Origin: Isohypsibius dastychi
Taxonomy: Eukaryota > Tardigrada > Eutardigrada > Parachela > Isohypsibiidae
DNA length: 19,364 nt
NCBI GenBank assembly: GCA_034696485.1
Contig: JAQIWT010000486.1
Coordinates: 1 to 19,364 of the forward strand
Direction: 5' to 3'
The translations under genes were made by a program, and so were the position numbers. The notes under the pieces were generated by a model. The model did not search any database and had not been told where the DNA came from. It was given only the letters and a program-made list of their open reading frames with translations. Positions 9,538-19,364 of the stretch are shown piece by piece; within the stretch, counting starts at the first letter, position 1; each line of letters begins with the position of its first letter.

Positions 9538-12357
9538 ATGGGGCTGTGGGTCAGCTGCGTAAAGTGGACGGTGCTTGGATGCAATCTGATTTTCTGGGTA
9601 AGCAATAATGACTTTGATGAATTCTTACGAATCCCCATTGGTTCATGATGGTTATAATAAAAATGCACGATATCGCTGAGAATATTTTAGTTTACTACCG
9701 AAGAAAATAAATTTAAATCAGGTCTTTTTTATCTCAATTCTAACAGTTTGTAATTAATTTCAGCCATCTTAGTTTTCAAGGATTGTTGAGGTTGAAAAAT
9801 GATTGTTTTACATAACCATCATGGCACCGCATTTTTTCGTGATTTTTATGGAACATGAATTGTCAGCAGTATTTGTCAGCCTTGGATCAGTTCAACAAGT
9901 CAAGTTGAATTGTAATCTGACACTTGAAATTGTTCAAGTGAAGCTGGGCCTGCTTGTCCAGAACAACGCTATTGTATAATCTCATATAATATCGTAGTTT
10001 TCTAAGTGAGGTTGTGATATGATTTTACCTACCATTTAGGAAACGCCTCAGTTATTACAGTTTTACTGAAACTGTTGAATAATTCATGACCCGTAAAGAT
10101 CCGTTTAGTTTTTTCCGAGTCAAGACAATTCAAAATGGATTGGACGGATTGCAAGTCGTTCTCCGGTGTGGAAATGTTGTTTTCTTAACCAGTTCCTAGT
10201 TTAACAAAACAGAAAGCATCAAAATATTTTTCTTTTAATGGCATGAAAGTTTTATGCTTGGCCGGTTTTTTTTTCAGAAAACTAACGAGACATTTCCGTC
10301 GACTTGAGAACACTGCTTCAATAATCAATGATGATTTTCTCAAAATATTTATACCGTTCGGTGGCAACCAGTAGCCTGTTTGTCTAGAGGAAACACCTCA
10401 CTTCCCGGCAAACGGAAGATTTATTATTGATGGGGTCGAAAGAGATCGACCATGAACGAAATGGCTGCAGTGGCATATTTGGGTCATCTATTACGATATG
10501 CAAATTGTGGGTCAGCCCTATTTTACAATGTGGCCTGTTTCCTCGATATCCAAACATTAAAACGAATTCACCAAGAAACGAGGATAGACTCCGATCCCAA
10601 TTAATCTAAATATTCCATACGGTTCAAACAGGCTGCAGCGAAAATATAGGTCACTTTCACTGAAAGTTTTAAATACGCCACCGTAATCGCTAATTGTATT
10701 GATGACGTTGTTTATGAAGATACATGCTGGCAACAAATCTTGCCAGAAAACAAGTAATTATGTGTTAACTTGAAAACCGATTAGTTTTTAATTAGGTCCA
10801 TTATATTGAATGCAAAAGAGGCGAACTTCAGAAAAATTAGCCGAACCGCACGATTTTTCAGTTTTTAAGTGGATATACACTCACGAATATTTATTGAATA
10901 TTTAGTGTTCTTCTAGAATCAAAACGTGTTTAATTTCATGTGGTAACTGTGATTCTCTTTTCAGCTGCTGGGACTTGGGATACTAGGTGTCGGCATTTTC
11001 CTCCGCGTTGATCCAACAATTCAGCCTGTTCTGGATGGAACGCAGAATCTTCAAAATTATCATGTTGCAACATATGTTTTGATGTCAGTCGGCTTTTTGA
11101 TGGCCATTATCGGATTCCTGGGATTCTGTGGTGCACTAAGAGAAAGCCGATGTCTGTTGGCAACGTTTTTTGGATTACTGATGGTTGTATTCATTGGAGA
11201 AATTGCCAGTGGCGTCGTGCTGTATTTGTATAAAAACGACCTGGTGAGTTTGGTTGAACAATCTGTTTGATTGTCAATTACAAAAACTAACGCCTGAATA
11301 TTGCCGATCTTTTAACTGATTTGTTGATTAATCAACAATTCTCTTGTTTCGAGGAAATGAATATAAACCATTTAGTACCTTAAATCATCCTGACGATATT
11401 TGTTTGTAGACTCGAGATGTCGAGAAGGGTTTCTCTGACCTCGTTCGCGTGGACTTTGGGAAGCCGGATTTCAAGACCAAAACCCAGTATTTTGACGTCA
11501 TGCAGTCCGAGGTAAAGTATTTGGAAACCGAGTTTAATCAATTATCATACTTCCCCGATTAAATACTGCATATTTATTGATTCATTCACGTTCATGTCAC
11601 GTGTTTATTCTTCAGATGGAATGTTGTGGCTCGCGAGGATATTCTGATTGGTTTGGATCATACTGGGGTAATTACTCTATGTTCTCATTTATTATCATGC
11701 TTATATACCGTAACGTCTACTTCACATGAAAAACTGCAGTTTCGGCTCTTCTTCGAATCAATAAGAATTTAAATGAAAGATTCATTTTTTCTCAGGTGGT
11801 GGAACGAAAGATATTGGCAGTAATGGCACCAAAGACTATTTGGTTCCATTCTCTTGTTGCAAGAAACAGTTCCGCAATCTGGAAGGATGTCAGCCATCAG
11901 GAGACAAAAACGGTGTTCAGCTTAATATAATGAACGAAAACACCGAAATGATCAATATTAAGGTATGTGTTTTTCTTGATCATCTCGTTGAAAACTTAAA
12001 ACATACTAATAACCGAGAGCATTTTGCACCAGAAAAAGTTCATATTTTTTCCATATTGCAGGGATGCGCAACAAAACTGACGGAGTTTTTGCAAGATTAC
12101 AGAAACATAGTTATTGGAGTGGCAGTAGCTGTTGGATTGCTACAGGTGAGTTTTCCGATTTACATAGAAAAATCCTGAAATTTTCCGGAAAGGTTGTACC
12201 ATAAAAATTCAAGCATTTTTTGAACAACCAGCCACATGTTTACCATGAAGGAATTCAGATGATTTTTCATTTTGCTATTTTGCAGGCCTTCGGACTCATC
12301 TTTTCCATAATACTTTGCTGCACGATAAAATCAGACGACTACGGATACAAGTCATAG
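9538..12357 (+). CDS. Tetraspanin (family member 1 of 2)
   Basis: A four-pass membrane scaffold protein of the tetraspanin family, which organises receptors and adhesion proteins into membrane microdomains. Exons: 9538-9597, 10965-11243, 11410-11511, 11616-11667, 11796-11962, 12062-12145, 12286-12357; phases close to give 271 aa. TM1 is about 9-33, TM2 53-77, TM3 83-108 and TM4 234-260. The post-TM2 motif GFLGFCGALRES matches the family's GxxGCCGAxxE signature. The large loop (about 110-233) has the diagnostic CCG (150-152), then SCC, EGC and KGC, six cysteines for three disulfides, plus a potential N-glycosylation site SNGT. CC near the TM4 end is a candidate palmitoylation site. The tail DDYGYKS is short and contains YGY. 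Intron 1 is 1,367 nt, much longer than the others. Tetraspanin 2 lies downstream in the same orientation and shares intron positions. The exact subfamily was not determined. Confidence 0.93.
9598..10964 (+). other. Large first intron of tetraspanin 1
   Basis: The 1,367-nt intron runs from GTAAGC to TCTTTTCAG and is AT-rich. Every other intron in the two tetraspanins is far shorter. I see no nested coding exon; ORFs of 60 codons at 10185-10367 (-) and 10427-10609 (+) have no recognisable content. First-intron enhancers are a common reason for this pattern, but none can be identified here. Confidence 0.6.
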
Positions 12358-12776
12358 CCAGTTGTTATGTTGTTAACGTTCATTACTCACTGGTCAGCAA
12401 TTTAATGTTGTTTACCATGAAGCCTTCGAAGAAGTGTACAATATGTAAACGAGATACCTCATGATTGTCATTTTTGACACAGAATGAAATTAATATCGCT
12501 GGAGTGGCTTTCGTTGATGATGTATCTTATTACCCTGAAACTTCGAAGTAATATTCAGCATCGTCATTGGGTTCGAAAGCTGTGGGATGTATTCTCAGAT
12601 TATCTGGGAAAGTTGTTGAAAGAGACGGCAGTCAAAAAAGCATGTGTTGTTTCATTCCTAAACGCTTTTAGCATTTGGAAAGTGACGAGCAATCTCAGGA
12701 GAAGATTATCGATTGGCCGTTGCCGAAATAGCCGTGTTCGGATAAAGAAAGCAGACATCGTTAGCTGAACTGACAA

Positions 12777-12782
12777 AATAAA
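12777..12782 (+). terminator. Polyadenylation signal of tetraspanin 1
   Basis: AATAAA lies 420 bp after the tetraspanin 1 stop; a second AATAAA is at 12936-12941 and may be an alternative site. The 3'UTR contains an open 94-codon reading frame (12484-12768) that ends just before the first signal; it has no recognised motif and I do not annotate it as a gene. Confidence 0.45.
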
Positions 12783-12941
12783 TTTGAATTCATGATGGGA
12801 AACGAATGAAAAAAAATCGACTTATCAAGGTGCAACAGTATAGAAGGCAACAAACGGCTTTGTATTAATTGACTATTGCAAAAATCTGACATGCCGGCTA
12901 ACCTTCCGCCATCCTCCAGCAATATTTGAGTCACAAATAAA

Positions 12942-14954
12942 GATTTTTATCGTGAATAATCATATCAATTATGAAATCAAATGTAGTAAAAACAAGCCGC
13001 GCACAATTATACGAGTATACCAGTAGGAAAACAATGAAAAGAATTAATTCGATCAATCCGCTGGCTTTTACGCCAGAAGGTTTTCACAGATAACCACCCA
13101 GATGAACATCGAGTTTTTGCGCACTAATATTAATGCAGAAATTAAAGAATGCAACATAAAAACTTATAAACAAAATAAGAACTTCTCCCTATGATCGCTG
13201 ACCAAAGCCTCTCGACTGATAAAATGAATCCATGTACTGTGTTGTAAAAAGGGATCGATGCTCTACTTTGAAGACGTACAAAAACTGTGCTTAAAAATAA
13301 ACTGGCAGCGTTTGGTTCTGTATGGCGCAAGTTGGATGTCTGCAAGAAATTCGTCACGATTGGTTTTAAAATCTGGGCTTTGATCTATCCATCCACTTTT
13401 CACCACAGGAAAGAGCAGCGGAAGGAAGCGGAAGGAGGAGGTCCAGCTAGAGCGAGACTGATGAAGACTCGCGTTTGAAAAGACCCTCACAGTGAGATTC
13501 ACTAATTCCCACATCGCTGAAAAGGATTCAGTCTGCTCGTGTTTGAACAATATTCCAACAAAGGGATCTATTCAAAAGGATGACAACGCTCTATGCAACT
13601 TTTTATTATGGCTGCTGTTAATTCCAAACACTGAAAAATTGTTATTTCTGGTCATTTGGGCCTGGGGGATTATTTCGAAGGTAAGTTCACCAAATGTTGC
13701 ATTTCTGTACTAAATAATACACCGCTGGTATCAAGGTACAGGAAAGTATTGTAAAACAACTTGAATTCAGTTAAGTGATATAAATGGAGGATTAATTTAG
13801 GGTCTGTATTCTAGTTTGAAAGATTATCGGTGCGGCGTTTAGGTCTGTATTCAAGGCTTTTGAGTGCAAAATCGATTTTAACATTTCTAAAGAATCGATT
13901 CAGGAAGAGGTCGTAAAAAATCTCGAATGTGAGAGATCAACATAAGCTGATTTGAGTACTGAAAGAGGATATTTTGAACCATCAATCAAGTGTAAAAATT
14001 CGGCTTCTTGTTTTACGCATACATTCAATATTGATTTCATCCATCACATTGAAATTTTCAACATCTAGTTTGGCTGAAATCTTATCCGATCGAAATATAT
14101 TAAGTAAGAACGTGTAGAAGAAAACTTTTAAATTCAGTTATATCATATGAACAAAAGCTCAGGTTTTGGTTTTTCTGGCAGAACGGATTTTTATGGTTTA
14201 TTCAAATGGGGCTGCACTGACATACACCAGCTGCATTTTTGATAACGCCAACATTACTCCTGACAAAAATACCCGACGCCTTCTTGACGGGATTCTATTA
14301 ATGTTCACCGCGAGTTGTGATACTACTATCTGCCAGGCCATGTTAAAATTAACAAAACATTTCTGGATGGAATTTTCTGGCATTCTGTTGATGACTGGGC
14401 AGGCAGGCCGTCATGAATACAGTCAGCAATGGAGCACAACTGGCTGCATTTGACAGCTGATTAATGATTAAAGAAAACGTTTCACTTAGTGTTAATGATT
14501 GCATTATCTGTTCACATCACGATATATTACTGATCAATATAAATGATGTCTCACACATTACCCTGTCCATTGTAACCTGAGAAAAGCACCTTCGTGCAAG
14601 ATCTGCACCAGAAGTTGACTGGAAGTGAATTAGAATACTTTCAGGAAATACATAAATCAGTTCTTTGTAAAAAGTTGTGCTTGTCAGTATTTCGTGCACT
14701 CACATTGAGAGTGGTTTGCGTTAATTGGGATATCTGTTTTGCTTGACTGTTCTAGGTAATCCAGAGAAAGGGTGTTGACTTGATGTAATCGCTCGTAGAA
14801 TCTCGCCGGAGAAATGCCGGCTTGACTCGCAGTTCATTACGGTATTTGTTTTCAACAGAATTCACTGGATTAAAAGAGCTTTGCGCGTCTCACTTCATAA
14901 ACCTCGATTCAACCCTACAACATTCACATTGATCGAAAAGAAATCCTTCTTCAG
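12942..14954. other. Long intergenic region between the two tetraspanins
   Basis: About 2 kb, AT-rich. I find no gene I can support: ORFs at 13263-13550 (-), 13492-13713 (+) and 14166-14453 (+) show no family motifs and no consistent exon chain. An 11-bp direct repeat GGTCTGTATTC occurs at 13801-13811 and 13842-13852. A short hairpin with GCCGG/CCGGC arms lies near 14802-14820. A CTTCTTCAG acceptor ends at 14954, so some of this region may be a 5'UTR intron of tetraspanin 2. Confidence 0.4.
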
Positions 14955-14981
14955 AGCTGTCTGAAATCTGACGGGCAAAAC

Positions 14982-16266
14982 ATGGCTATCGGACTCGGAG
15001 CGAATTTCGCCAGAATCCTGCTGCTGACCTTCAATTTGATCTTCTGGGTGAGTGCATTATTATCCCGTCTTCCTGGTGGTGATCTTATCATTTGTCAACA
15101 ATCCAGCTTTCGGGAGTCGCTTTGATCGGGACAGGAGTGGTAAGCAAATTATATCGAATGTTAATGAAAAAATTTATACCGTACTCTGTTTGGTCGTTTT
15201 AGTGGCTTTTGGTGGACGAGAGTAAAGCGATATTATTCGCAATCGTGCAGGTCGAAGCAACAACACCGATGATCAAGATTGGTGCTGTAAGTTATCTATA
15301 TGACATTTTACATTAACTTGAACATGTCTGAGTATACTTTACTTTGATTTCTGATTTGTGGATTATTTCAGTACGCAATTATTGGCATCGGAGTGTTCGT
15401 TTTCTTCGTGGGAATATTGGGATGTTGCGGTGCGATGCACGAGAACCGGTGCATGCTAATTTCGGTTAGTCTTGACTACGTTGATTTATTCGGTCACCTG
15501 TATTTTAACTGCTTTTTTCCCCATAGTATTTTGCAGTTATCCTCATAATCTTGCTGGCACAGCTTGTTGGAGCCATATTGGTGAGTGATCGCATCGTGCG
15601 TCAGTTTGAGGAATAATTTGGTTACCGTTTTCCATCCGTCCAGGTTGCTGTTTACAAAAACTCCCTGGAACAAAGCCTGCAGGATAATATGATCGAGAAC
15701 TTGCATAACAATTATCACATCAAACCGGAAGTGGCGAGTGGTTTTGATTACGCCCAGTACACTGTAATTGCTGTTTCATGATTCCAATTAGAGAAATTTC
15801 ATTGTATCATGATCCTCTTTCATAGCTTCAATGCTGCGGAGTGCGGGGACCTACAGGTACTTTGTTCGTGAATCGCGAGTTGACCTTTTTAATTCAATGC
15901 TGTTACAGATTATTTCAATATAACTGATTCGATCAGGCCAACCGGAAAAGGATTTGAGACGGTCCCGATTTCATGTTGTACTGCCCGGGGAAATTCATAC
16001 AAAGATATTCAGCCAGTCGATAAAATGAAATGCCTCCACGGCGATGACTGGCCGGGATATCGGTATGAAAATGGATGCTACAACCAAGTTAAGGACGTCA
16101 TTTCCAGTGGCAATGCGATAGTAATCGGTGTTGTGATCGGGATAGCCGTTCTTGAGGTAGGAAGCCCTGAGCTCGTTTCAACAATCCATTAACCATAATT
16201 GTTTTCCAGCTCCTCGGAATGTTGTTTGCCATCTGTCTGTGTCGGAATATAGACTACGATATTTAA
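14982..16266 (+). CDS. Tetraspanin (family member 2 of 2)
   Basis: A second four-pass tetraspanin. Exons: 14982-15047, 15107-15139, 15203-15286, 15372-15464, 15527-15580, 15644-15763, 15826-15856, 15909-16156, 16210-16266; phases close to give 261 aa. TM1 is about 9-35, TM2 62-80, TM3 93-114 and TM4 229-251. VGILGCCGAMHENRC is a near-perfect post-TM2 family signature. The large loop carries LQCCG (151-155), SCC, KC and GC, the same six-cysteine pattern as tetraspanin 1, and one likely N-glycosylation site (FNIT). It ends CRNIDYDI, again a short Tyr-containing tail. The start follows a likely 3' splice site ending at 14954. The first intron splits IFW from L in both genes, and the CCG-exon (phase 1) and TM4 (phase 0) introns match too, indicating a tandem duplication followed by extra introns in this copy. 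Confidence 0.93.
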
Positions 16267-16401
16267 GACCTAACGCATTTACGAACAGATATTTATTTTG
16301 CCGGATTTTGTCTAGTCAAATTTTGGTATTCCGTTTTCTTCCCGTCTGTAAACGTTGGTGACCGCTGTTTTCGAAGTACCTGGTTAGACTGCCACCTCAG
16401 G

Positions 16402-16407
16402 AATAAA
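16402..16407 (+). terminator. Polyadenylation signal of tetraspanin 2
   Basis: AATAAA lies 136 bp after the tetraspanin 2 stop. The convergent UBLCP1 gene stops at 16610, so the two 3'UTRs lie within 343 bp and may overlap; the nearest minus-strand AATAAA I noticed is at 16292-16297, inside the tetraspanin side. Confidence 0.5.
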
Positions 16408-16609
16408 AGTATAATAGTTCAATGTGTCAGCTGGAGACGAAGCTCTTTTACGTACAAACTTCATGCAAAAGTCCGGTTAAACTACATGCTCGGTTATGAG
16501 CAACAAATTCAGGCGAGACAAATCAAAAAAGAGATTTTCAATACACGAGCGGAATTATCGTATTCAGAAATAGAACAATCAAAAAAGGACCATGCAGAAA
16601 ATAAACCAC

Positions 16610-18223
16610 TCACGAAGCGCCGCTATCTGGCTGCGGGTCCGGAGCGCTGGAACTTCCGGCTTCTGAAGCTCTTCGCTCGTTCCGTTCAGATCTGCGCAAT
16701 TTTCGACGGTGATCTTGACTAAAATTATCAAGAAAGTTTCAGAAGCAATGAACAGGTGTTTCTTATTCAAAGCAGACTTACGCAATACTAGCCCACTTCT
16801 TGTGAGTTAACGCTGTGAAATCATCCTTGTCGGCAATTGCTTCAAGGTATTCTGCCAGTTGAATCAATTCCGTGTCACTTTCTCGGTTCTGGAAGGCATT
16901 TCTGTATGGACTGATCTGAAATGTATTAAATACTGCAACTCGCAATTAAAGAATAAACACCGATGTCGTTCGTACCTTCACACCACACTTGGGATTCATA
17001 GCGAAATTATGGTTCAGATCGTCGACGATCAAAGTATTCTTTTCCGAAAACTGTGGGAACTTCCCTATGAAATCAATATTATAGAATGTGCATCGGCTGT
17101 ATGTGGCGTAGTACTGTAATATACCCCAGATTACTCCAAGAGGCTTTGTCTGCAAAGATATATAAATTTGAAAATACACAGGTATTACGCAGTGATGCAG
17201 CTCACTCACCCTGAATGTTCGAGCGCTACTCGTCGTAATGGATATCATGGCGTTTGCATCCATCAATGCCGCTATTTTGTAGTAGCCGGACTGGAAATTC
17301 GCTTTTATACCAAGCTCTTCCATTTTTGCAATTATCCATTTCATTGATGTCGCCGACCAGAATATGATGTCATAATTACGATATGCGACATGGAGCAGCT
17401 CGTGTAGATATGGTCTCATTAGGTCACGACCATTTTGACCAACTGACTTCATGTCAAATATTGTGTAGTCGATATCCAGAACTAAAACAGAACTTATTCA
17501 CACCAAATTTGAAGTGCTTGTAGCCAAGTACGAAACTTACCAAGAAGCTTCTTTCCGTCACGAAATCGCTCAAAAAGCTGAACAAACATCGATATTTCAC
17601 AATTTGAAAGTGTGGTTGGGAAGAGGACTGAGCTCACCTGAACTTCATATTCCCGAACTCGATTATCGACTCTCTCCAAAAGTTCCGGGCGAGAAAAGTA
17701 TGGAACTTTGGCTTCCTCTCGCAGCTCAAAATCGTTGAAGACTGTCCCGTCATCTTCTGGCTCAACCAAAACGGATGCCTGCATTCAACAAAATGCTATT
17801 CAATCATCAAAAATCATCATCGCAGTGAACTCTAGGAATATCCTCATATTTACTGAACTGAGAATCAGTCTAATAACACTGGCACGGCTTACCAGTACTT
17901 CCTCGGGCGTTCCCATCATCATGATCTTCTGATCGCGTTTGAAGACTTCGGAGATCATTTTTTCGTCAGACAGGGCTTTTCCTGGAACCAAGCAGAACGC
18001 TACAATACCTAGCATTTAATTTTTATGCAAGCCTACCGCCGAGAAGCTTTTGACGCTGAGGAAGAACAGCAGTTTTTTGGTACAGCAGAGTCTTCAGCTC
18101 AAGAACGGTGGTAACTGGTGACATTTCATTCAACACGATTTCCTGACCATTCCATTTTATGGAAATCGGGAAAGTCTCCACTGGAACATCCACTGCCAAT
18201 ACTGCGGTGTTGATAGTTTCCAT
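16610..18223 (-). CDS. UBLCP1: UBLCP1, ubiquitin-like-domain CTD/proteasome phosphatase
   Basis: A nuclear Mg-dependent HAD-superfamily Ser/Thr phosphatase that binds the 26S proteasome (Rpn1) through its ubiquitin-like domain and dephosphorylates it, lowering proteasome activity. Exons: 18223-18037, 17981-17893, 17778-17638, 17577-17541, 17481-17210, 17149-17125, 17064-16976, 16915-16782, 16718-16610; all phases close to give 360 aa, against 318 in human. The UBL is about 20-92 (ISIKWNGQEI, LPQRQKLLGG, QKIMMMGT). The catalytic motif DIDYT (154-158) matches DxDxT. LMRPYLHELL, IFWSATSMKWI and TLIVDDLNHNFAMNP complete the FCP/SCP fold. Homology ends near KKWASIA (about 324); the last exon adds 36 residues, first very basic (RRKLRRSERNERR), then Ser/Pro-rich. 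The last intron's donor contains a stop in frame, so retention would end the protein at the usual family length. Exon 6 is 25 nt. A 3' splice site lies 19 nt before the ATG. Confidence 0.95.
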
Positions 18224-18242
18224 GATGGCGTCGACCCACGGA

Positions 18243-18818
18243 CTAGAAATAAACCAAATCAGAGTAAACAATGATAGGTTTTAAAAACGAAGCCTTCTGA
18301 AACAAAATTCGAACGAGGCACACCTTTAGCAGATAGCGAAACGACTCCTGGATCGAATTAGTAAAACGGAACTAACTATGCTAGCGTCAATTATCAGAAT
18401 TATTTCGAACAAAATGCGGATTGGCAAAAGGTCCTAGTTATGGCGGGATCAGATCATGGAGGAAATGAATGAAGTTGCAAACAAAATGCAAAACCATAAC
18501 AGTTGAGTTGAGTTGATTGATTTCGCATGTAACCGTACAGACGGAGCCATAACAAGGACAAGCAGTAACCAGTAACCGTTGGGTTACTGTGGCGGGTGGC
18601 CTACCACCTAGTTCTCTTGCACCTTATCGGCAGCCCGGTTCTTGTCAAGGTATTATTATTATCGATTGATTCCAGCTGAGCAAAACGCATGTGGTTTATC
18701 GACATGGGTGTTTGACCAATACTTTAGGCTCCCAGAAGGTATTCATTCCTTGAACCGCTGGATAGGTTAAGCACGAGGCAACGATGTCGTAAGTTGATGA
18801 CCTTTGATTATTTTTCAG
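18243..18818. promoter_or_regulatory. Divergent promoter between UBLCP1 and the right-edge gene
   Basis: This spacer separates two genes transcribed away from each other. It includes a 5-bp tandem tract (AGTTG three times, 18501-18515) and a GTAACC/GGTTAC repeat cluster at 18563-18589. The first exon of the right-edge gene may also lie in here, possibly with the ATG at 18784-18786. Confidence 0.45.
18563..18589. repeat. CAGTAACC direct and inverted repeat cluster
   Basis: CAGTAACC occurs at 18563-18570 and again at 18570-18577, sharing one base. It is followed after GTTG by its perfect reverse complement GGTTACTG at 18582-18589. The result is two direct copies plus one inverted copy in 27 bp. 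In a divergent promoter this looks like a multimeric binding site; it could also form a short 8-bp stem with a 4-base loop. Confidence 0.6.
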
Positions 18819-19364
18819 TGATTTTAGATGGAGTTCGAGTACAAATAATTTGACCTGTCTTGACAGAACATTCCCTAGAGAAATCAGTACGCAATATGAC
18901 TGGACCAAGGAAAATTCTCGGAAGAACCAGTTCAAGGACCTCACGACCGGCATGGTAACAGAGGACAAAGGGGTAAGTTCAGGTGTGATTGTTTTGACTA
19001 AATAGTATCGTACGTACACTTTCAGACCCAGATGAGATACGACTGTTCGACCAGAGCACTTCGGCATGCAGATCTTCTTCCACTTCAAACTTTCTTAAAA
19101 AGCAAAGAAAAGCAAGTGTGCGAGCAACTGGAAATAAATCTCTTATGTGCAACAACCAAAGGTTTTGGATGATTTCCCAAGAGTCATTTCGCGGGCTCCA
19201 ACTTCTGCTCTTCTTCCAGCTTACTCGGTACAATGGCGACCACTGAGCGACAAAACGGAAATGCTCTTGAAATTCGAGCAGAAAATGTTCAAAGATCTGC
19301 AATGCTTACTCGTCGAGTTCAATTCAACTGGCTCGTTGGTTGCTGGAGGGTATGACTCGATTTG
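18819..19364 (+). CDS. Unidentified protein, partial; possible start of a WD40 repeat
   Basis: I cannot name this gene. Exons 18819-18972, 19026-19161 and 19220 to the window edge are joined by short introns (53 and 58 nt) with good GT-AG signals, and the frame stays open across all of them. The readable protein includes PREISTQYDWTKENSRKNQ, RALRHADLLPLQTFLKSKE and, at the right edge, LLVEFNSTGSLVAGGYDSI. The last piece resembles the first strands of a WD40 repeat (hydrophobic, Phe-Asn, x-Thr-Gly, small residues, Gly, Asp), so a helical N-terminus followed by a beta-propeller is a guess. The first codon is uncertain. An ATG at 18784 with donor TC|GTAAGT would join in phase and give MSDFRW, but the intron would be only 30 nt, so an upstream exon is more likely. 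A minus-strand 130-codon ORF over the same bases is judged to be its shadow. Confidence 0.6.

Noticed and set aside
12560-12580. GGGTTCGAA resembling a tRNA B-box
   Set aside because: The following bases do not fit GGTTCGANTCC and no paired acceptor or anticodon stems are visible.
12484-12768. 94-codon plus-strand ORF after tetraspanin 1
   Set aside because: It sits inside the probable 3'UTR, before the AATAAA at 12777, with no known motif. It remains possible but unsupported.
13263-13550. 95-codon minus-strand ORF in the intergenic gap
   Set aside because: No family resemblance, no initiation or splice context; consistent with chance in 2 kb of noncoding DNA.
14166-14453. 95-codon plus-strand ORF upstream of tetraspanin 2
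   Set aside because: No motif or mobile-element signature, and it does not join in phase to any neighbouring exon.
18696-19088. 130-codon minus-strand ORF
   Set aside because: It overlaps plus-strand exons joined by good splice sites in a continuous frame; the minus reading has no family motif and no splice context.
1-19364. Transposons, CRISPR arrays, rRNA, phage or bacterial defence systems
   Set aside because: No transposase-like ORF, no long terminal or inverted repeats, no regularly spaced repeats and no rRNA-like sequence were seen; the window is ordinary animal gene territory.

Overview
This window is animal nuclear DNA. Every recognisable gene is split by GT-AG introns, most of them about 50-80 nt, and AATAAA polyadenylation signals and metazoan protein families are present. 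Base composition looks moderate and there are no bacterial signals. The very short introns, tight gene packing and a p53-family protein with a SAM-like C-terminus suggest a compact-genome invertebrate. An ecdysozoan such as a tardigrade would fit, but that placement is inference.

Layout from left to right: (1) the 5' end of DEPDC5/Iml1 (GATOR1 subunit), minus strand, running off the left edge from its start at 309; (2) a complete p53/p63/p73-family gene, minus strand, 3215 down to 803, about 11 coding exons; (3) a roughly 680-bp head-to-head promoter with a perfect TGACGTCA site; (4) BTBD9, plus strand, 3906-7298, 21 exons whose phases all close to give 618 aa; (5) an unrecognised minus-strand gene, 8231 down to 7540, tail-to-tail with BTBD9; (6) tetraspanin 1, plus strand, 9538-12357, with a large first intron; (7) about 2 kb with no supported gene; (8) tetraspanin 2, plus strand, 14982-16266; (9) UBLCP1, the nuclear proteasome phosphatase, minus strand, 18223 down to 16610, with a C-terminal extension; (10) a second head-to-head promoter carrying an inverted repeat; (11) the start of a plus-strand gene, perhaps a WD40 protein, cut by the right edge.

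This is not an operon or a mobile island. The neighbours are ordinary housekeeping and signalling genes arranged in convergent and divergent pairs. The points that stand out are the divergent p53-family protein (shortened L3 loop, R248 and R175 equivalents replaced, an in-frame optional intron inside the DNA-binding domain, a SAM-like tail), its close tandem linkage to the mTORC1 inhibitor DEPDC5, an upstream ORF overlapping the DEPDC5 start, a UBLCP1 intron that contains a stop codon in its own donor site, and 3' splice sites 12-47 nt upstream of four start codons. Exon coordinates were derived by hand from splice motifs, reading phase and remembered family alignments. No database search was run.
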